64,000 nucleotides of DNA from NCBI RefSeq assembly GCF_000720925.1, contig NZ_JOEE01000001.1, positions 62,001 through 126,000 of the forward strand. Direction: 5' to 3'. Position 1 is the first letter of the stretch; each line of letters starts with the position of its first letter. The notes beneath the pieces are model-generated. The model did not search any database. It saw only the letters and a program-made list of their open reading frames with translations, and was not told where the DNA came from. Positions 7,895 to 16,380 of this stretch are shown one piece after another. A program made the position numbers and the translations under genes. This DNA is from Phycicoccus jejuensis. GTDB taxonomy: Bacteria > Actinomycetota > Actinomycetes > Actinomycetales > Dermatophilaceae.

Positions 7895-10800
7895 ATGAGA
7901 CATCCCCTCTCCCACAGGTCGGGGCGCGTCGCGCTCGCCGGCCTGGCCGCCGCAGCCCTCACCACGGGGTCGTTCGGCGCCTCGGGCGCCGTCGCGAAGG
8001 GGCCCGCTGACCCGGGTCTCCTGCGCGAGAAGGCCCCCCAGGCCACTCTCCAGAAGACCGAGGTCAAGGAGACCCCCTCGGCCACCACGACCGAGAAGAA
8101 GCTCGGCCAGCACGACGTGCAGCTGCTCGAGAAGGCGGAGGCGGCCGGCACCAAGCGGGTCACCCTCATCATGGCCGTCGACAAGGGCACGACGAAGCAG
8201 GTCGCCGCGTCCATCCGCGCCCAGGGCGGCTTCGTCGGCATGACCAACGACAAGGTCGGCTACGTGCGGGCCAGCGTCCCCACGAAGGCCGTCCCCGGTG
8301 TCGCGGCGCTCGCGAAGGTCCGCGCCGTCGACCTCGACGAGTCGGTCAAGCTCCCCACGCCGGGGGCCGAGGGCAAGGCCGGCGCCGTGCGCACCCTCGC
8401 GGGGCCGGGGAAGTCCACGCCGAACGCCAACCCGTACATGCCGACCCGCGAGACCGGGTCCGTGGACTTCAAGAAGGCCAACCCGACGTGGGACGGCCGC
8501 GGCGTGACCATCGGTGTCCTCGACTCGGGTGTCGACCTCGACCACCCGGCCCTGGCCACGACCTCCACCGGCGAGCGCAAGATCGTCGACTGGGTGACGG
8601 CCACCGACCCGATCTTCGACGGTGACGCCACCTGGCGACCGATGCTGACGCAGGTCGAGGCCACCCCGTCGTTCACCCTCACGGGTGTCGGCACCTATCG
8701 GGCGCCCAAGAGCGGCTCCTTCTACTTCAGCCGTTTCTCCGAGTCGATCACCGCGGCGAGCGAGCCCGGCGGCGACGTCAACCGCGACGGTGACACCACC
8801 GACCGGTTCGGCATCCTCTACGACGCGACGACCCACGACATCTGGGTCGACAGCAACCTCGACAACGTCTTCTCCGCCGACGAGCTCATGCGGCCGTACA
8901 ACGAGAAGTACGACATCGGCCACTTCGGCGTCGACGACCCGTCGACCGACATCGTCGAGAGCATGCCGTTCGTCGTCGAGTACCGCGAGGACGTCGACAT
9001 GAGCCCCTACGGCGGGCCCTACGTCGGGACCACCGCGGACTTCGTCAACATCGGCATCGTCGAGGACGCGCACGGCTCGCACGTCGCGGGCATCGCGGCC
9101 GGGCACAGCCTGTTCGGCGGCAGGATGGACGGCCAGGCGCCCGGCGCCAAGATCGTCTCCTCGCGCGCCTGCACCTGGGGCGGCGGCTGCACCAACGCGG
9201 CGCTGACCGACGGCATGGTCGACCTCGTCGCCAACCGCGGCGTCGACGTCGTCAACATGTCGATCGGTGGCCTCCCGGCCCTCAACGACGGCGCGAACGC
9301 CCGGGCGGAGCTGTACAACCGGCTCATCGACGTCTTCGGCGTCCAGCTGTTCATCTCGGCCGGCAACTCCGGCGCCGGCATCAACACCGTCGGTGACCCG
9401 TCGGTCGCGACCGACGTCGTGAGCGTCGCCTCCTCGGTCTCGAAGGAGACCTGGCTGGCCAACTACGGCTCGCAGGTGTCGAGCAAGCTCGCGCTGCACA
9501 ACTACTCCTCGCGCGGCCCGCGCGAGGACGGCGGCTTCAAGCCGAACATCATGGCGCCGGGCTCGGCCATCTCGACCGTGCCCCAGTGGCTCAAGCAGCC
9601 CGACCTCGCCGAGGCCGGCTACACGCTGCCGATCGGCTACGCGATGTTCAACGGCACGTCGATGGCCTCCCCGCAGGCCGCCGGCTCCGCCGCGCTCCTG
9701 CTCTCGGCCGGCTTCCAGACCCAGACGCCGATCACCCCGAAGCAGCTGCGTGAGTCGATGTACACCAGCGCCGACTACCAGAAGAAGCTCGAGGCGGTCG
9801 GCCAGGGCACCGGCCAGACCGACGTCCCCGGTGCGTGGAACCTGCTCAAGAAGCGGTCGAACGTCCGCGGCGAGTACACCACCACGGCCCCGGTCTGCAC
9901 CGCCCTCTCGGGCTTCCTCACGACCCCGAACCAGGGCACCGGCCTCTACGTCGACTGCCCCGCCGGCCAGGGTGGCCTCAAGGTGGGCCAGACCAAGCGG
10001 TACACCGTCAAGGTCGCGCGGACGACGGGCACCTCGCAGCGGGTCAAGCACACGGTCCGCATCATCGGCAACGACGGGACCTTCTCGGCGCCGTCCTCGG
10101 TGCGCATCGGTCGCGGCGGCGAGGTCTCCATCCCGGTGACCACGAAGGTCAAGACCCGTGGGCTGCACTCGGCGATCCTCGAGATCGACGACCCGACGAC
10201 CCGGCTGGTCGACCACCGCGTGATGCTCGCGGTCGTCGCCTCGACCGACGTCACGAAGCCGTCGTACTCGACGGTCACCCGCGGCACGGTCGAGCGCAAC
10301 CTCTTCAAGCGGGTCTTCGTCACGGTCCCCGAGGGCGCCAAGGCGCTCCAGGTGAACCTGTCGGGCATCGCCACGAAGAGCCAGGTCCGCTGGGTCGCGT
10401 TCAACCCGTACGGCGTCCCGGTCGACACCACGTCGACGCCGTTCTGCTACACGAACTACAGCGACCCGGCCACCTGCAAGCCGCAGTCCCGGGCCTACGC
10501 CAACCCGATCCCGGGCGTGTGGGAGCTGCTCGTCGAGTCGCGGCGCACCTCGCCGTTCCTCGACAACCCGTTCGTGCTGACCGCGGCCGTCCAGGGCCTC
10601 ACGGTCGACCCGGAGACCCAGACCGTCGACGCCCCCGTCGGTGAGTCGACCCCGGTCTCCTGGACGGTGAAGAACGACTTCGGCACCGTGACGGTCAACC
10701 CGCGCGGCGGCTCGCTCGGCTCGGCCCACGCCGAGCGCGCGACCATCGCCGACGGCAACCAGGCCACGTACGAGGTCGTCGTGCCGGAGGGCGCGACCCG

Positions 10801-11221
10801 CCTCGACGCGGCGATCGGCAACACCTCGGACCTCAGCGCCGACCTGGACCTCACGGTCTTCGACGCCGACGGCAACCAGGTGGCGCAGTCGGCCGACGGT
10901 GACTCGGAGGAGGCGGTCTCGATCGCCAACCCGGCGCCCGGCACCTACACCGTCGTCATCGACGGCTACTCGGTCCCGGCGGGCACGACGGAGTACGACT
11001 ACCGTGACGTGTTCTTCAGCCCGGCCCTCGGCACGCTCGACGTGCCGTCGGGCTCGGTCACCCTCGCGGGTGGGGCCTCGGTCACGGTCAACGGGGCCAT
11101 CTCGCCCGACGCCGCGGCCGAGAACGGTCGTCAGCTGTTCGGGGAGATGAACCTGCTCTCCACGGAGGGTGCGGTCCTCGGGACGGGCTCGGTGCTCGTC
11201 TCGGCTCCGGCGCAGAGCTGA
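7895..11221 (+). CDS. Secreted S8 subtilisin-family serine protease, multi-domain
   Basis: A 1108-residue exported protease. A Sec-type signal (about residues 1-35: basic start, hydrophobic core, AVA end) is followed by an inhibitor-like propeptide. The catalytic triad is Asp210 (GVLDSGVDLDHP), His393 (DAHGSHVAGIAAG) and Ser589 (FNGTSMASPQAAG), with the oxyanion Asn in ISAGNSGAG. The large insertion between Asp and His and the long beta-rich C-terminus (about residues 650-1108) resemble large actinobacterial subtilases related to tripeptidyl peptidase II. The end of the tail looks like a pre-peptidase C-terminal domain (ADLDLTVFDADGN, NPAPGTYTVVIDGY). The ATG at 7895 was chosen because the signal peptide starts there. 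A terminator hairpin follows. Confidence 0.93.
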   Translation: MRHPLSHRSGRVALAGLAAAALTTGSFGASGAVAKGPADPGLLREKAPQATLQKTEVKETPSATTTEKKLGQHDVQLLEKAEAAGTKRVTLIMAVDKGTTKQVAASIRAQGGFVGMTNDKVGYVRASVPTKAVPGVAALAKVRAVDLDESVKLPTPGAEGKAGAVRTLAGPGKSTPNANPYMPTRETGSVDFKKANPTWDGRGVTIGVLDSGVDLDHPALATTSTGERKIVDWVTATDPIFDGDATWRPMLTQVEATPSFTLTGVGTYRAPKSGSFYFSRFSESITAASEPGGDVNRDGDTTDRFGILYDATTHDIWVDSNLDNVFSADELMRPYNEKYDIGHFGVDDPSTDIVESMPFVVEYREDVDMSPYGGPYVGTTADFVNIGIVEDAHGSHVAGIAAGHSLFGGRMDGQAPGAKIVSSRACTWGGGCTNAALTDGMVDLVANRGVDVVNMSIGGLPALNDGANARAELYNRLIDVFGVQLFISAGNSGAGINTVGDPSVATDVVSVASSVSKETWLANYGSQVSSKLALHNYSSRGPREDGGFKPNIMAPGSAISTVPQWLKQPDLAEAGYTLPIGYAMFNGTSMASPQAAGSAALLLSAGFQTQTPITPKQLRESMYTSADYQKKLEAVGQGTGQTDVPGAWNLLKKRSNVRGEYTTTAPVCTALSGFLTTPNQGTGLYVDCPAGQGGLKVGQTKRYTVKVARTTGTSQRVKHTVRIIGNDGTFSAPSSVRIGRGGEVSIPVTTKVKTRGLHSAILEIDDPTTRLVDHRVMLAVVASTDVTKPSYSTVTRGTVERNLFKRVFVTVPEGAKALQVNLSGIATKSQVRWVAFNPYGVPVDTTSTPFCYTNYSDPATCKPQSRAYANPIPGVWELLVESRRTSPFLDNPFVLTAAVQGLTVDPETQTVDAPVGESTPVSWTVKNDFGTVTVNPRGGSLGSAHAERATIADGNQATYEVVVPEGATRLDAAIGNTSDLSADLDLTVFDADGNQVAQSADGDSEEAVSIANPAPGTYTVVIDGYSVPAGTTEYDYRDVFFSPALGTLDVPSGSVTLAGGASVTVNGAISPDAAAENGRQLFGEMNLLSTEGAVLGTGSVLVSAPAQS

Positions 11222-11238
11222 CGCACGCGTCGCACGGA

Positions 11239-11267
11239 GGGCCCCGCGGGTACGTCCCGCGGGGCCC
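11239..11267 (+). terminator. Rho-independent-like terminator after the subtilase
   Basis: Twelve-base perfect arms (11239-11250 and 11256-11267, GGGCCCCGCGGG and its complement) surround a five-base loop, 18 bases after the subtilase stop, followed by TTCC. It is the only strong structure between this gene and the MATE gene. Confidence 0.85.
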
Positions 11268-11324
11268 TTCCGCGTGCCGTGGGCGTGCCACCGGCCACGG
11301 CCGGTCCCGTGCGAGAGTGCCGGG

Positions 11325-12692
11325 GTGAGCGCGCCGCCCGAGGACACCTCCCCGTCGCAGCACCGCGAGGTCCTGCGCCTGGCCCTGCCGGCCTTCCTCG
11401 CCCTCGTCGCCGAGCCGCTCTTCCTCCTCGTCGACTCGGCCATCGTCGGGCGGCTGGGCGTCGAGCCGCTCGCCGGCCTCGGGGTCGCGAGCGCCGTGCT
11501 GCTGACCGCCGCCAACGTCTTCGTCTTCCTCGCCTACGGCACGACGAGCGTCGTCGCGCGCCGGCTCGGGGCGGGCTCGCGCGAGGGTGCGGTGTCGGCG
11601 GGGCTCGACGGCACCTGGCTCGCGGTCGGGCTCGGCGTCCCGACCGCCCTGCTCGTCGCCCTCCTCGCCCGGGACCTCTCGGGCGCCTTCGGGGCCTCCG
11701 CGGCCGTCGTCGACGAGGCCACCACCTACCTCGCGGTCTCGGCGGTCGGGCTCCCCGCGATGCTCGTCGTCCTCGCGACGACCGGGGTGCTGCGGGGCCT
11801 GCAGGACACCCGCACCCCGCTCGTCGTCGCGGTCGGCGGGTTCGGGGCCAACGCGCTGCTCAACCTCTGGTTCGTCCACGGGCTCGGCTGGGGCATCGCC
11901 GGGTCCGCGTGGGGGACCGTGCTCGCGCAGTGGGGGATGGCCCTCGCGCTCGGGTCGGTGCTCGTCCGCGAGGCCCGGCGCGCCCGCCTGCCGCTGCGGG
12001 CCCATCCCGGCCGCGTGCTCGCGGCAGCGCGCGGCGGCGTGCCCCTGCTCGTCCGCACGCTGGCGCTGCGCGCGGTGCTGCTCCTCACGACGTGGGTCGG
12101 CGCCGGCTTCGGGGACGTGCCGCTCGCGGCCTACCAGGTCACCGCGACGCTCTGGTCGTTCCTCGTCTTCGCCCTCGACGCCCTCGCCATCGCGGCGCAG
12201 GCCATCACCGGGCGCACGCTCGGTGCGGGCGACGTGGCGCGGACGCGGGCGGCGACGCGGCTCATGGTGCGTTGGGGCGTGCTCGGCGGTGTCGTGCTCG
12301 GGGTGCTGGTCCTCGCGGTCCGCCCGTGGGTGGGGGCGTGGTTCACGCCGGACCCGGCCGTGCAGGCGGCCGTCGCGGCGGGCCTGACCGTCGTCGCGCT
12401 CCAGCAGCCGCTGTCGGGGTTCGTGTTCGTCGTCGACGGCGTCCTCATCGGTGCGGGCGACGGGCGCTGGCTCGCGGTGGCGATGGTCGGGACGCTCGTG
12501 GCCTACGTCCCGGTCGCCCTCGGCGTGCGGGCGGCCGCGGACTGGCTCCTCGAGGGGGGCAGCGTCCTCGGGCAGGAGCACGCCCTCATCTGGCTCTGGC
12601 TGGCCTTCACGGCGTTCATGGCGGTGCGCGGCACCCTGCTCTGGCTGCGGGTGCGCACCGACCGGTGGATGGTGACCGGCGCCCCCCGCTGA
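11325..12692 (+). CDS. MATE family efflux transporter (DinF-like)
   Basis: A 455-residue inner-membrane protein with about twelve hydrophobic segments in two similar halves, as expected for the MATE/DinF fold. The first helix region reads LRLALPAFLALVAEPLFLLVDSAIVGRLG, a family hallmark, and a matching LALRAVLLLTTWVGAGFGDVPLAAYQV starts the second half. Such pumps export cationic drugs or metabolites using Na+ or H+ gradients; the substrate is not evident. The start is GTG at 11325 (VSAPPEDTSPSQ), since the upstream open frame is the terminator region. It runs towards the CoA-transferase gene, with a palindromic element between the two 3' ends. DinF-like MATE genes are often found near dnaB in actinobacteria. 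Confidence 0.9.
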   Translation: MSAPPEDTSPSQHREVLRLALPAFLALVAEPLFLLVDSAIVGRLGVEPLAGLGVASAVLLTAANVFVFLAYGTTSVVARRLGAGSREGAVSAGLDGTWLAVGLGVPTALLVALLARDLSGAFGASAAVVDEATTYLAVSAVGLPAMLVVLATTGVLRGLQDTRTPLVVAVGGFGANALLNLWFVHGLGWGIAGSAWGTVLAQWGMALALGSVLVREARRARLPLRAHPGRVLAAARGGVPLLVRTLALRAVLLLTTWVGAGFGDVPLAAYQVTATLWSFLVFALDALAIAAQAITGRTLGAGDVARTRAATRLMVRWGVLGGVVLGVLVLAVRPWVGAWFTPDPAVQAAVAAGLTVVALQQPLSGFVFVVDGVLIGAGDGRWLAVAMVGTLVAYVPVALGVRAAADWLLEGGSVLGQEHALIWLWLAFTAFMAVRGTLLWLRVRTDRWMVTGAPR

Positions 12693-12706
12693 CCGGGCCC
12701 CCTCTT

Positions 12707-12762
12707 CCGCGAACGCGTGTGAACCCGCCGGGGAGGACCGGCGGTTCCACACGCGTTCGCGG
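12707..12762. repeat. Intergenic palindrome, family II copy 1
   Basis: The arms 12707-12731 and 12738-12762 match at 23 of 25 positions around the loop GGAGGA. It sits between the convergent ends of the MATE and CoA-transferase genes and could terminate both. A second copy with the same inner stem CCGCCGG/CCGGCGG and a similar loop is at 38794-38846. Confidence 0.85.
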
Positions 12763-12796
12763 ACGGGACGGGGCGGAGGAGGGGGTGCGGGGGCGC

Positions 12797-14035
12797 TCAG
12801 GCGAGGCCGAGCGCGCGTGCCTCCTCCCACAGCTCGTCGCGGACGTCCGGGTGGGCGGCGTCGCGGATGATGTGCCGGCACTGGCCGCGCTGGTCGTACC
12901 CGAAGAGCTCCGCGGCGCCCTGCTCGGTGACGATCGCGGTCTGCTGCACGCTCGTCACGGGCTCGTCGAGGAGCGGGACGACGGTGGAGCAGTTCGCCTT
13001 CGGGTGCCACGAGCGCAGCGCGATGAAGGACTGCCCGCCCGGCGAGTGCAGCGCCCCGACGACGAAGTCGGTCTGGCCGCCGAAGCCCGAGTGGATGCGC
13101 GCGTCGATGCGCGAGGCGTTGGCCTGGCCGAAGAGGTCGACCTCGAGCGCGGAGTTGACTGAGGTCATCCGGCGCTGGTGGGCGATGAGCCCGGGGTCGT
13201 TGGTCGTCTCGGTCCGGGTCATCCGCACCCGCGGGTTGCCGTCGACCCAGTCGTAGAGGTCCTGGGAGCCGAACAGGAACGACGTCGTCAGCGGGTGGTC
13301 GCGGTCGAGCGCGCCGGCCCGGTCGAGGGCGACGACGCCGTCGGAGAACATCTCGGTCCACACGCGCAGGTCGCGCCGGCCGGTCAGGGCCGCGATCGTC
13401 GCGTCCGGGATGCCGCCGATGCCCGCCTGGATGGTCGCGCCGTCGGGGACGCGCGCCGCGATGCGCTCGCCGATGAGCCGGCTGTCGTCGTCGGGGACGA
13501 GCGGCTGGTGCGTCGGCAGGGGCGCCGAGACCTCGACGGCGAGGTCGACCGCCTCGACCGGGAGCAGGGCGTCGCCGCCGGTGTACGGCATCCGGTCGTT
13601 GACGACCGCGACGACGAGGCCGGAGCGGGCGCGGCAGGCGTCGATGGCCGCCGGGAGGACGTTGACCTCGATGCCGAGCGAGAGCATCCCGTCGCGCGGT
13701 GGCGCGCAGTGGACGACGACGACGTCGGGGGCGAGCGGCCCGCCGTAGAGCACGGGGACCAGCGAGAGCCGGCTCGGGACGTACGAGAGGTTCGAGTGGC
13801 GGCGCATCCCGCCGCCGACGAAGCAGGTCTCGGCGGTGACCCCGGGCCGGTCCGGGATCCCCGGTGGCGCGTTGAGGGCGTGGAGAACGTACTCCTGGCG
13901 TCCCTCGTCGAGGACCCGGACGGCCTCCCAGGGCACGGCCACGTTGCCGGAGACGACGACGCGGGGGACCCCCGGGAGGGCGGCGAGGTGGCGGCCGAGC
14001 TGGTCGAGCGTGACTGTCCGCACGACACCCATCAT
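12797..14035 (-). CDS. Acetyl-CoA hydrolase/transferase family protein
   Basis: A 412-residue family I CoA-transferase-like enzyme of the acetyl-CoA hydrolase / 4-hydroxybutyrate CoA-transferase group. The active-site glutamate that would form the CoA thioester is Glu228 in VWTEMFSDGVV. GIGGIPDA and the C-terminal FSGFGGQTDF-like block (HSGFGGQTDFVVGALHSPGG) are typical of the family. It is a cytosolic enzyme moving CoA between acetyl-CoA and another carboxylate, or hydrolysing it. The start is one of two adjacent ATG codons at 14035/14032; no strong ribosome-binding site is visible. It is divergent from the DUF2277 gene. Exact acyl substrates cannot be told from sequence. Confidence 0.88.
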   Translation of the reverse strand: MMGVVRTVTLDQLGRHLAALPGVPRVVVSGNVAVPWEAVRVLDEGRQEYVLHALNAPPGIPDRPGVTAETCFVGGGMRRHSNLSYVPSRLSLVPVLYGGPLAPDVVVVHCAPPRDGMLSLGIEVNVLPAAIDACRARSGLVVAVVNDRMPYTGGDALLPVEAVDLAVEVSAPLPTHQPLVPDDDSRLIGERIAARVPDGATIQAGIGGIPDATIAALTGRRDLRVWTEMFSDGVVALDRAGALDRDHPLTTSFLFGSQDLYDWVDGNPRVRMTRTETTNDPGLIAHQRRMTSVNSALEVDLFGQANASRIDARIHSGFGGQTDFVVGALHSPGGQSFIALRSWHPKANCSTVVPLLDEPVTSVQQTAIVTEQGAAELFGYDQRGQCRHIIRDAAHPDVRDELWEEARALGLA

Positions 14036-14119
14036 GGCCCGTCGCGGGCACGCGCACACGGCAGGTGAGGCTGTCCTGACCCCTTCCGGCCACGCCGTGG
14101 CGGGCCTAGCGTGGACGCC

Positions 14120-14395
14120 ATGTGCCGCAACATCCGCCAGCTCCACAACTTCGAGCCGCCCGCGACGAGCGAGGAGGTGCGGGCCGCCGCGCTCCAGTAC
14201 GTGCGCAAGGTGAGCGGGTCGACGCGGCCGTCCCAGGCCAACGAGGAGGCCTTCGCCCGGGCCGTCGACGAGGTCGCTCACGCCACCGCGCACCTGCTCG
14301 ACGCGCTCGTCACGCAGGCCCCGCCCAAGGACCGCGAGGTGGAGGCCGCCAAGGCCCGCGCCCGCGCGGCGGAGCGCTACGGCCGCACCGGCTGA
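14120..14395 (+). CDS. DUF2277 domain-containing small protein
   Basis: A 91-residue protein that opens with MCRNIRQLHNFEPPATSEEV, the highly conserved signature of DUF2277. The rest is helical and charged, ending in an Ala/Arg-rich helix. Its biochemical role is not known to me; Cys2 and the conserved basic and His residues at the N-terminus could be functional. The ATG at 14120 is preferred over a GTG nine bases upstream because the conserved block starts there. It is a single gene, divergent from the CoA transferase and followed by the long dnaB leader. Confidence 0.88.
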   Translation: MCRNIRQLHNFEPPATSEEVRAAALQYVRKVSGSTRPSQANEEAFARAVDEVAHATAHLLDALVTQAPPKDREVEAAKARARAAERYGRTG

Positions 14396-14782
14396 CACCG
14401 GTGTCCGGCAGGTCGGGCGGGCCACGACGTGATGCAGATGCCTCCCGTCGCCTGTGGACCGTGACACGCCCGAAACTTTCTGTCGCGCACAGGGGGTGGA
14501 CGGAGACGTCGCAGGTCAGGGCCGTGCGGTGCGATCCGTCGGTGCGTCGTCCACAGGGTTCTCCACCGACGGTGCACAACTCCGCCCGGCGTTTTCCCCA
14601 CCTCGTCCACACCCTGTCCACAGCCGTTCGGCGCCGGGGTTGGAGGTCGCCGCCCGCAGGTCCTACGGTGACTCGGACGTCCCGGTGTCGGTGCCTTCTG
14701 GTGGGGTGAGCACCAGGCCGACGGACGTCGCGCAGGCGGTCCGCTCGGGGTCGCACGGACCGGTCCAGGAAGGGGCGCACGG
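14396..14782 (+). promoter_or_regulatory. 387-bp dnaB leader with DnaA-box-like nonamers
   Basis: No gene is seen here. The stretch is richer in A/T than its surroundings in places and holds several matches to TTGTCCACA: the reverse form in CCTGTGGACC at 14451-14460, TCGTCCACA at 14547-14555, TCGTCCACA at 14603-14611 and CTGTCCACA at 14614-14622, next to TTTTCCCCAC at 14592-14601. These look like DnaA boxes, which suggests autoregulated expression of the replicative helicase. The spacing of the last two (11 bases) is close to one helix turn. The binding claim is inference. Confidence 0.55.
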
Positions 14783-16153
14783 GTGAGCATCGCGGAGCTG
14801 AGCGAGGCCTTCTCCGTTCCCAGCGACCGCCCGGACGAGCGGGTCCCCCCGCAGGACCTCCACGCCGAGCAGTCGGTCCTCGGCTCGATGCTCCTCGACA
14901 AGGACGCCATCGCCGACTGCCTCGAGGAGGTCAAGGCCCACGACTTCTACCGGCCGGCCCACGAGGCGATCTTCGACGCCGTCCTCGACCTCTTCGGCCG
15001 CGGCGAGCCGGCCGACGCCATCACCGTCGCCGACGAGCTCTCCAAGCGCGGCGACCTCACCCGCGTCGGCGGGCAGGCGTACCTCCACCAGCTGATCCAG
15101 TCGGTGCCGACCGCCGCCAACGCCGGCTACTACGCCGAGATCGTCCACGAGCGGGCCGTGCTGCGCCGCCTCGTCGAGGCCGGGACGCGCATCGTCCAGA
15201 TGGGGTACGCGCAGGGCGAGGGTGACATCGACGACATCGTCAACCGCGCCCAGGCCGAGGTCTACTCGGTCGCCGAGAAGCGCGGCGGCGAGGACTACCA
15301 CGCGCTCGGCGAGCTGCTCAACGAGACGATGGAGGAGATCGAGGCCGCCTCCGGCCGCACCGACGACCTCATCGGTGTCCCCACCGGGTTCATCGAGCTC
15401 GACGAGCTGACCCACGGCCTGCACCCCGGCCAGATGATCGTCGTCGCCGCGCGACCGGCCGTCGGAAAGTCGACGCTCGGCATCGACATCGTCCGGGCGG
15501 CCGCCATCAAGCACGGGATGGCCGCGGCCGTCTTCTCCCTCGAGATGAGCCGCACCGAGATCACGATGCGCATCCTCTCGGCCGAGGCGACCATCCAGCT
15601 CCAGGACCTGCGCCGCGGCCTGAAGAACCAGGAGCAGTGGACCAAGCTCGCCCGGATCATGGGCAAGATCTCGGACGCGCCGCTGTTCATCGACGACAGC
15701 CCGAACATGTCGCTCATGGAGATCCGGGCCAAGGCGCGCCGGCTCAAGCAGCAGCACAACCTCAAGCTCATCGTCATCGACTACCTCCAGCTGATGACGA
15801 GCGGCAAGAAGGTCGAGTCGCGCCAGCAGGAGGTCGCCGAGTTCTCGCGTGCGCTCAAGCTGCTCGCCAAGGAGCTCGAGGTGCCGGTCATCGCGGTCTC
15901 GCAGCTCAACCGTGGCCCCGAGCAGCGCACCGACAAGCGCCCGCAGATGTCGGACCTGCGTGAGTCGGGCTCGATCGAGCAGGACGCCGACGTCGTCATC
16001 CTCCTGCACCGCGACCGCTCGGACCCCGAGCGCGAGGGCGAGGCCGACGTCATCGTCGCCAAGCACCGCAACGGGCCGACCGCCGACATCGTCCTGGCCT
16101 TCCAAGGGCACTACTCGCGCTTCAACAACATGGCGCGCGACGGCGGCTTCTGA
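14783..16153 (+). CDS. dnaB: Replicative DNA helicase DnaB
   Basis: A 456-residue hexameric 5'-3' helicase. The N-terminal DnaB_N domain (about residues 20-125, starting PPQDLHAEQSVLGSML) is followed by a linker and the RecA-type ATPase. Walker A is ARPAVGKSTLG near residues 222-232, Walker B is LIVIDYLQLM, and the C-terminal VSQLNRGPEQRTDKRPQMSD and SGSIEQDADVVILLHRD motifs are complete. No intein interrupts the P-loop, unlike many actinobacterial DnaB proteins. The start is GTG (VSIAELSEAF) with AGGAAGGGG about ten bases upstream. It is preceded by a leader with DnaA-box-like sites and followed by two palindromic elements that may end its transcript. Confidence 0.97.
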   Translation: MSIAELSEAFSVPSDRPDERVPPQDLHAEQSVLGSMLLDKDAIADCLEEVKAHDFYRPAHEAIFDAVLDLFGRGEPADAITVADELSKRGDLTRVGGQAYLHQLIQSVPTAANAGYYAEIVHERAVLRRLVEAGTRIVQMGYAQGEGDIDDIVNRAQAEVYSVAEKRGGEDYHALGELLNETMEEIEAASGRTDDLIGVPTGFIELDELTHGLHPGQMIVVAARPAVGKSTLGIDIVRAAAIKHGMAAAVFSLEMSRTEITMRILSAEATIQLQDLRRGLKNQEQWTKLARIMGKISDAPLFIDDSPNMSLMEIRAKARRLKQQHNLKLIVIDYLQLMTSGKKVESRQQEVAEFSRALKLLAKELEVPVIAVSQLNRGPEQRTDKRPQMSDLRESGSIEQDADVVILLHRDRSDPEREGEADVIVAKHRNGPTADIVLAFQGHYSRFNNMARDGGF

Positions 16154-16169
16154 CCCCCTCCGCGACTTC

Positions 16170-16228
16170 TTGCCCATCCGCCACCTGTGGGGCCGGTTTC
16201 CGGGGGTGGTGAGGTGGCGGATGGGCAA
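16170..16228. repeat. Intergenic palindrome, family I copy 1
   Basis: Perfect 17-base arms (16170-16186 TTGCCCATCCGCCACCT and 16212-16228) enclose a 25-base G-rich loop. It is flanked on the left by CGACTTC and on the right by TCAGT, the same flanks as the copies at 16251 and 37752, although the stem sequence differs. It starts 16 bases after the dnaB stop and may act as terminator. Confidence 0.85.
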
Positions 16229-16250
16229 TCAGTCCCCGGGTCGCGACTTC

Positions 16251-16309
16251 TTGCGAGTTCGGCCGGTCGACGCGCCGGTGGTGCGGCGTGTCAGCGGCGG
16301 AACTCGCAA
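16251..16309. repeat. Intergenic palindrome, family I copy 2
   Basis: The arms begin TTGCGAGTTC (16251-16260) and end GAACTCGCAA (complement at 16300-16309), with a longer, imperfect inner stem. The left flank CGCGACTTC and the right flank TCAGTGGG match the other copies. It directly follows copy 1, so two palindromes stand in tandem between dnaB and the alarmone synthetase gene. Confidence 0.85.
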
Positions 16310-16380
16310 TCAGTGGGCTAGGTGACGGTCGGGGGCGTCGTGAGGTCGGGGGAGCGGGCCGGCGTGGGACAGTGGGCCGC

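Noticed and set aside
7808..11515. 1235-codon open frame antisense to the subtilase
   Set aside because: It mirrors the codon structure of the plus-strand protease, is low-complexity Arg/Asp/Val/Gly sequence with no domain, and arises from very high GC at third positions.
14396..14782. Chromosomal origin oriC
   Set aside because: DnaA-box-like sites are present, but dnaA, dnaN and an AT-rich unwinding element are absent; the sites precede dnaB.
15440..15500. Intein in DnaB
   Set aside because: The P-loop region is continuous and the protein has normal length of 456 residues.
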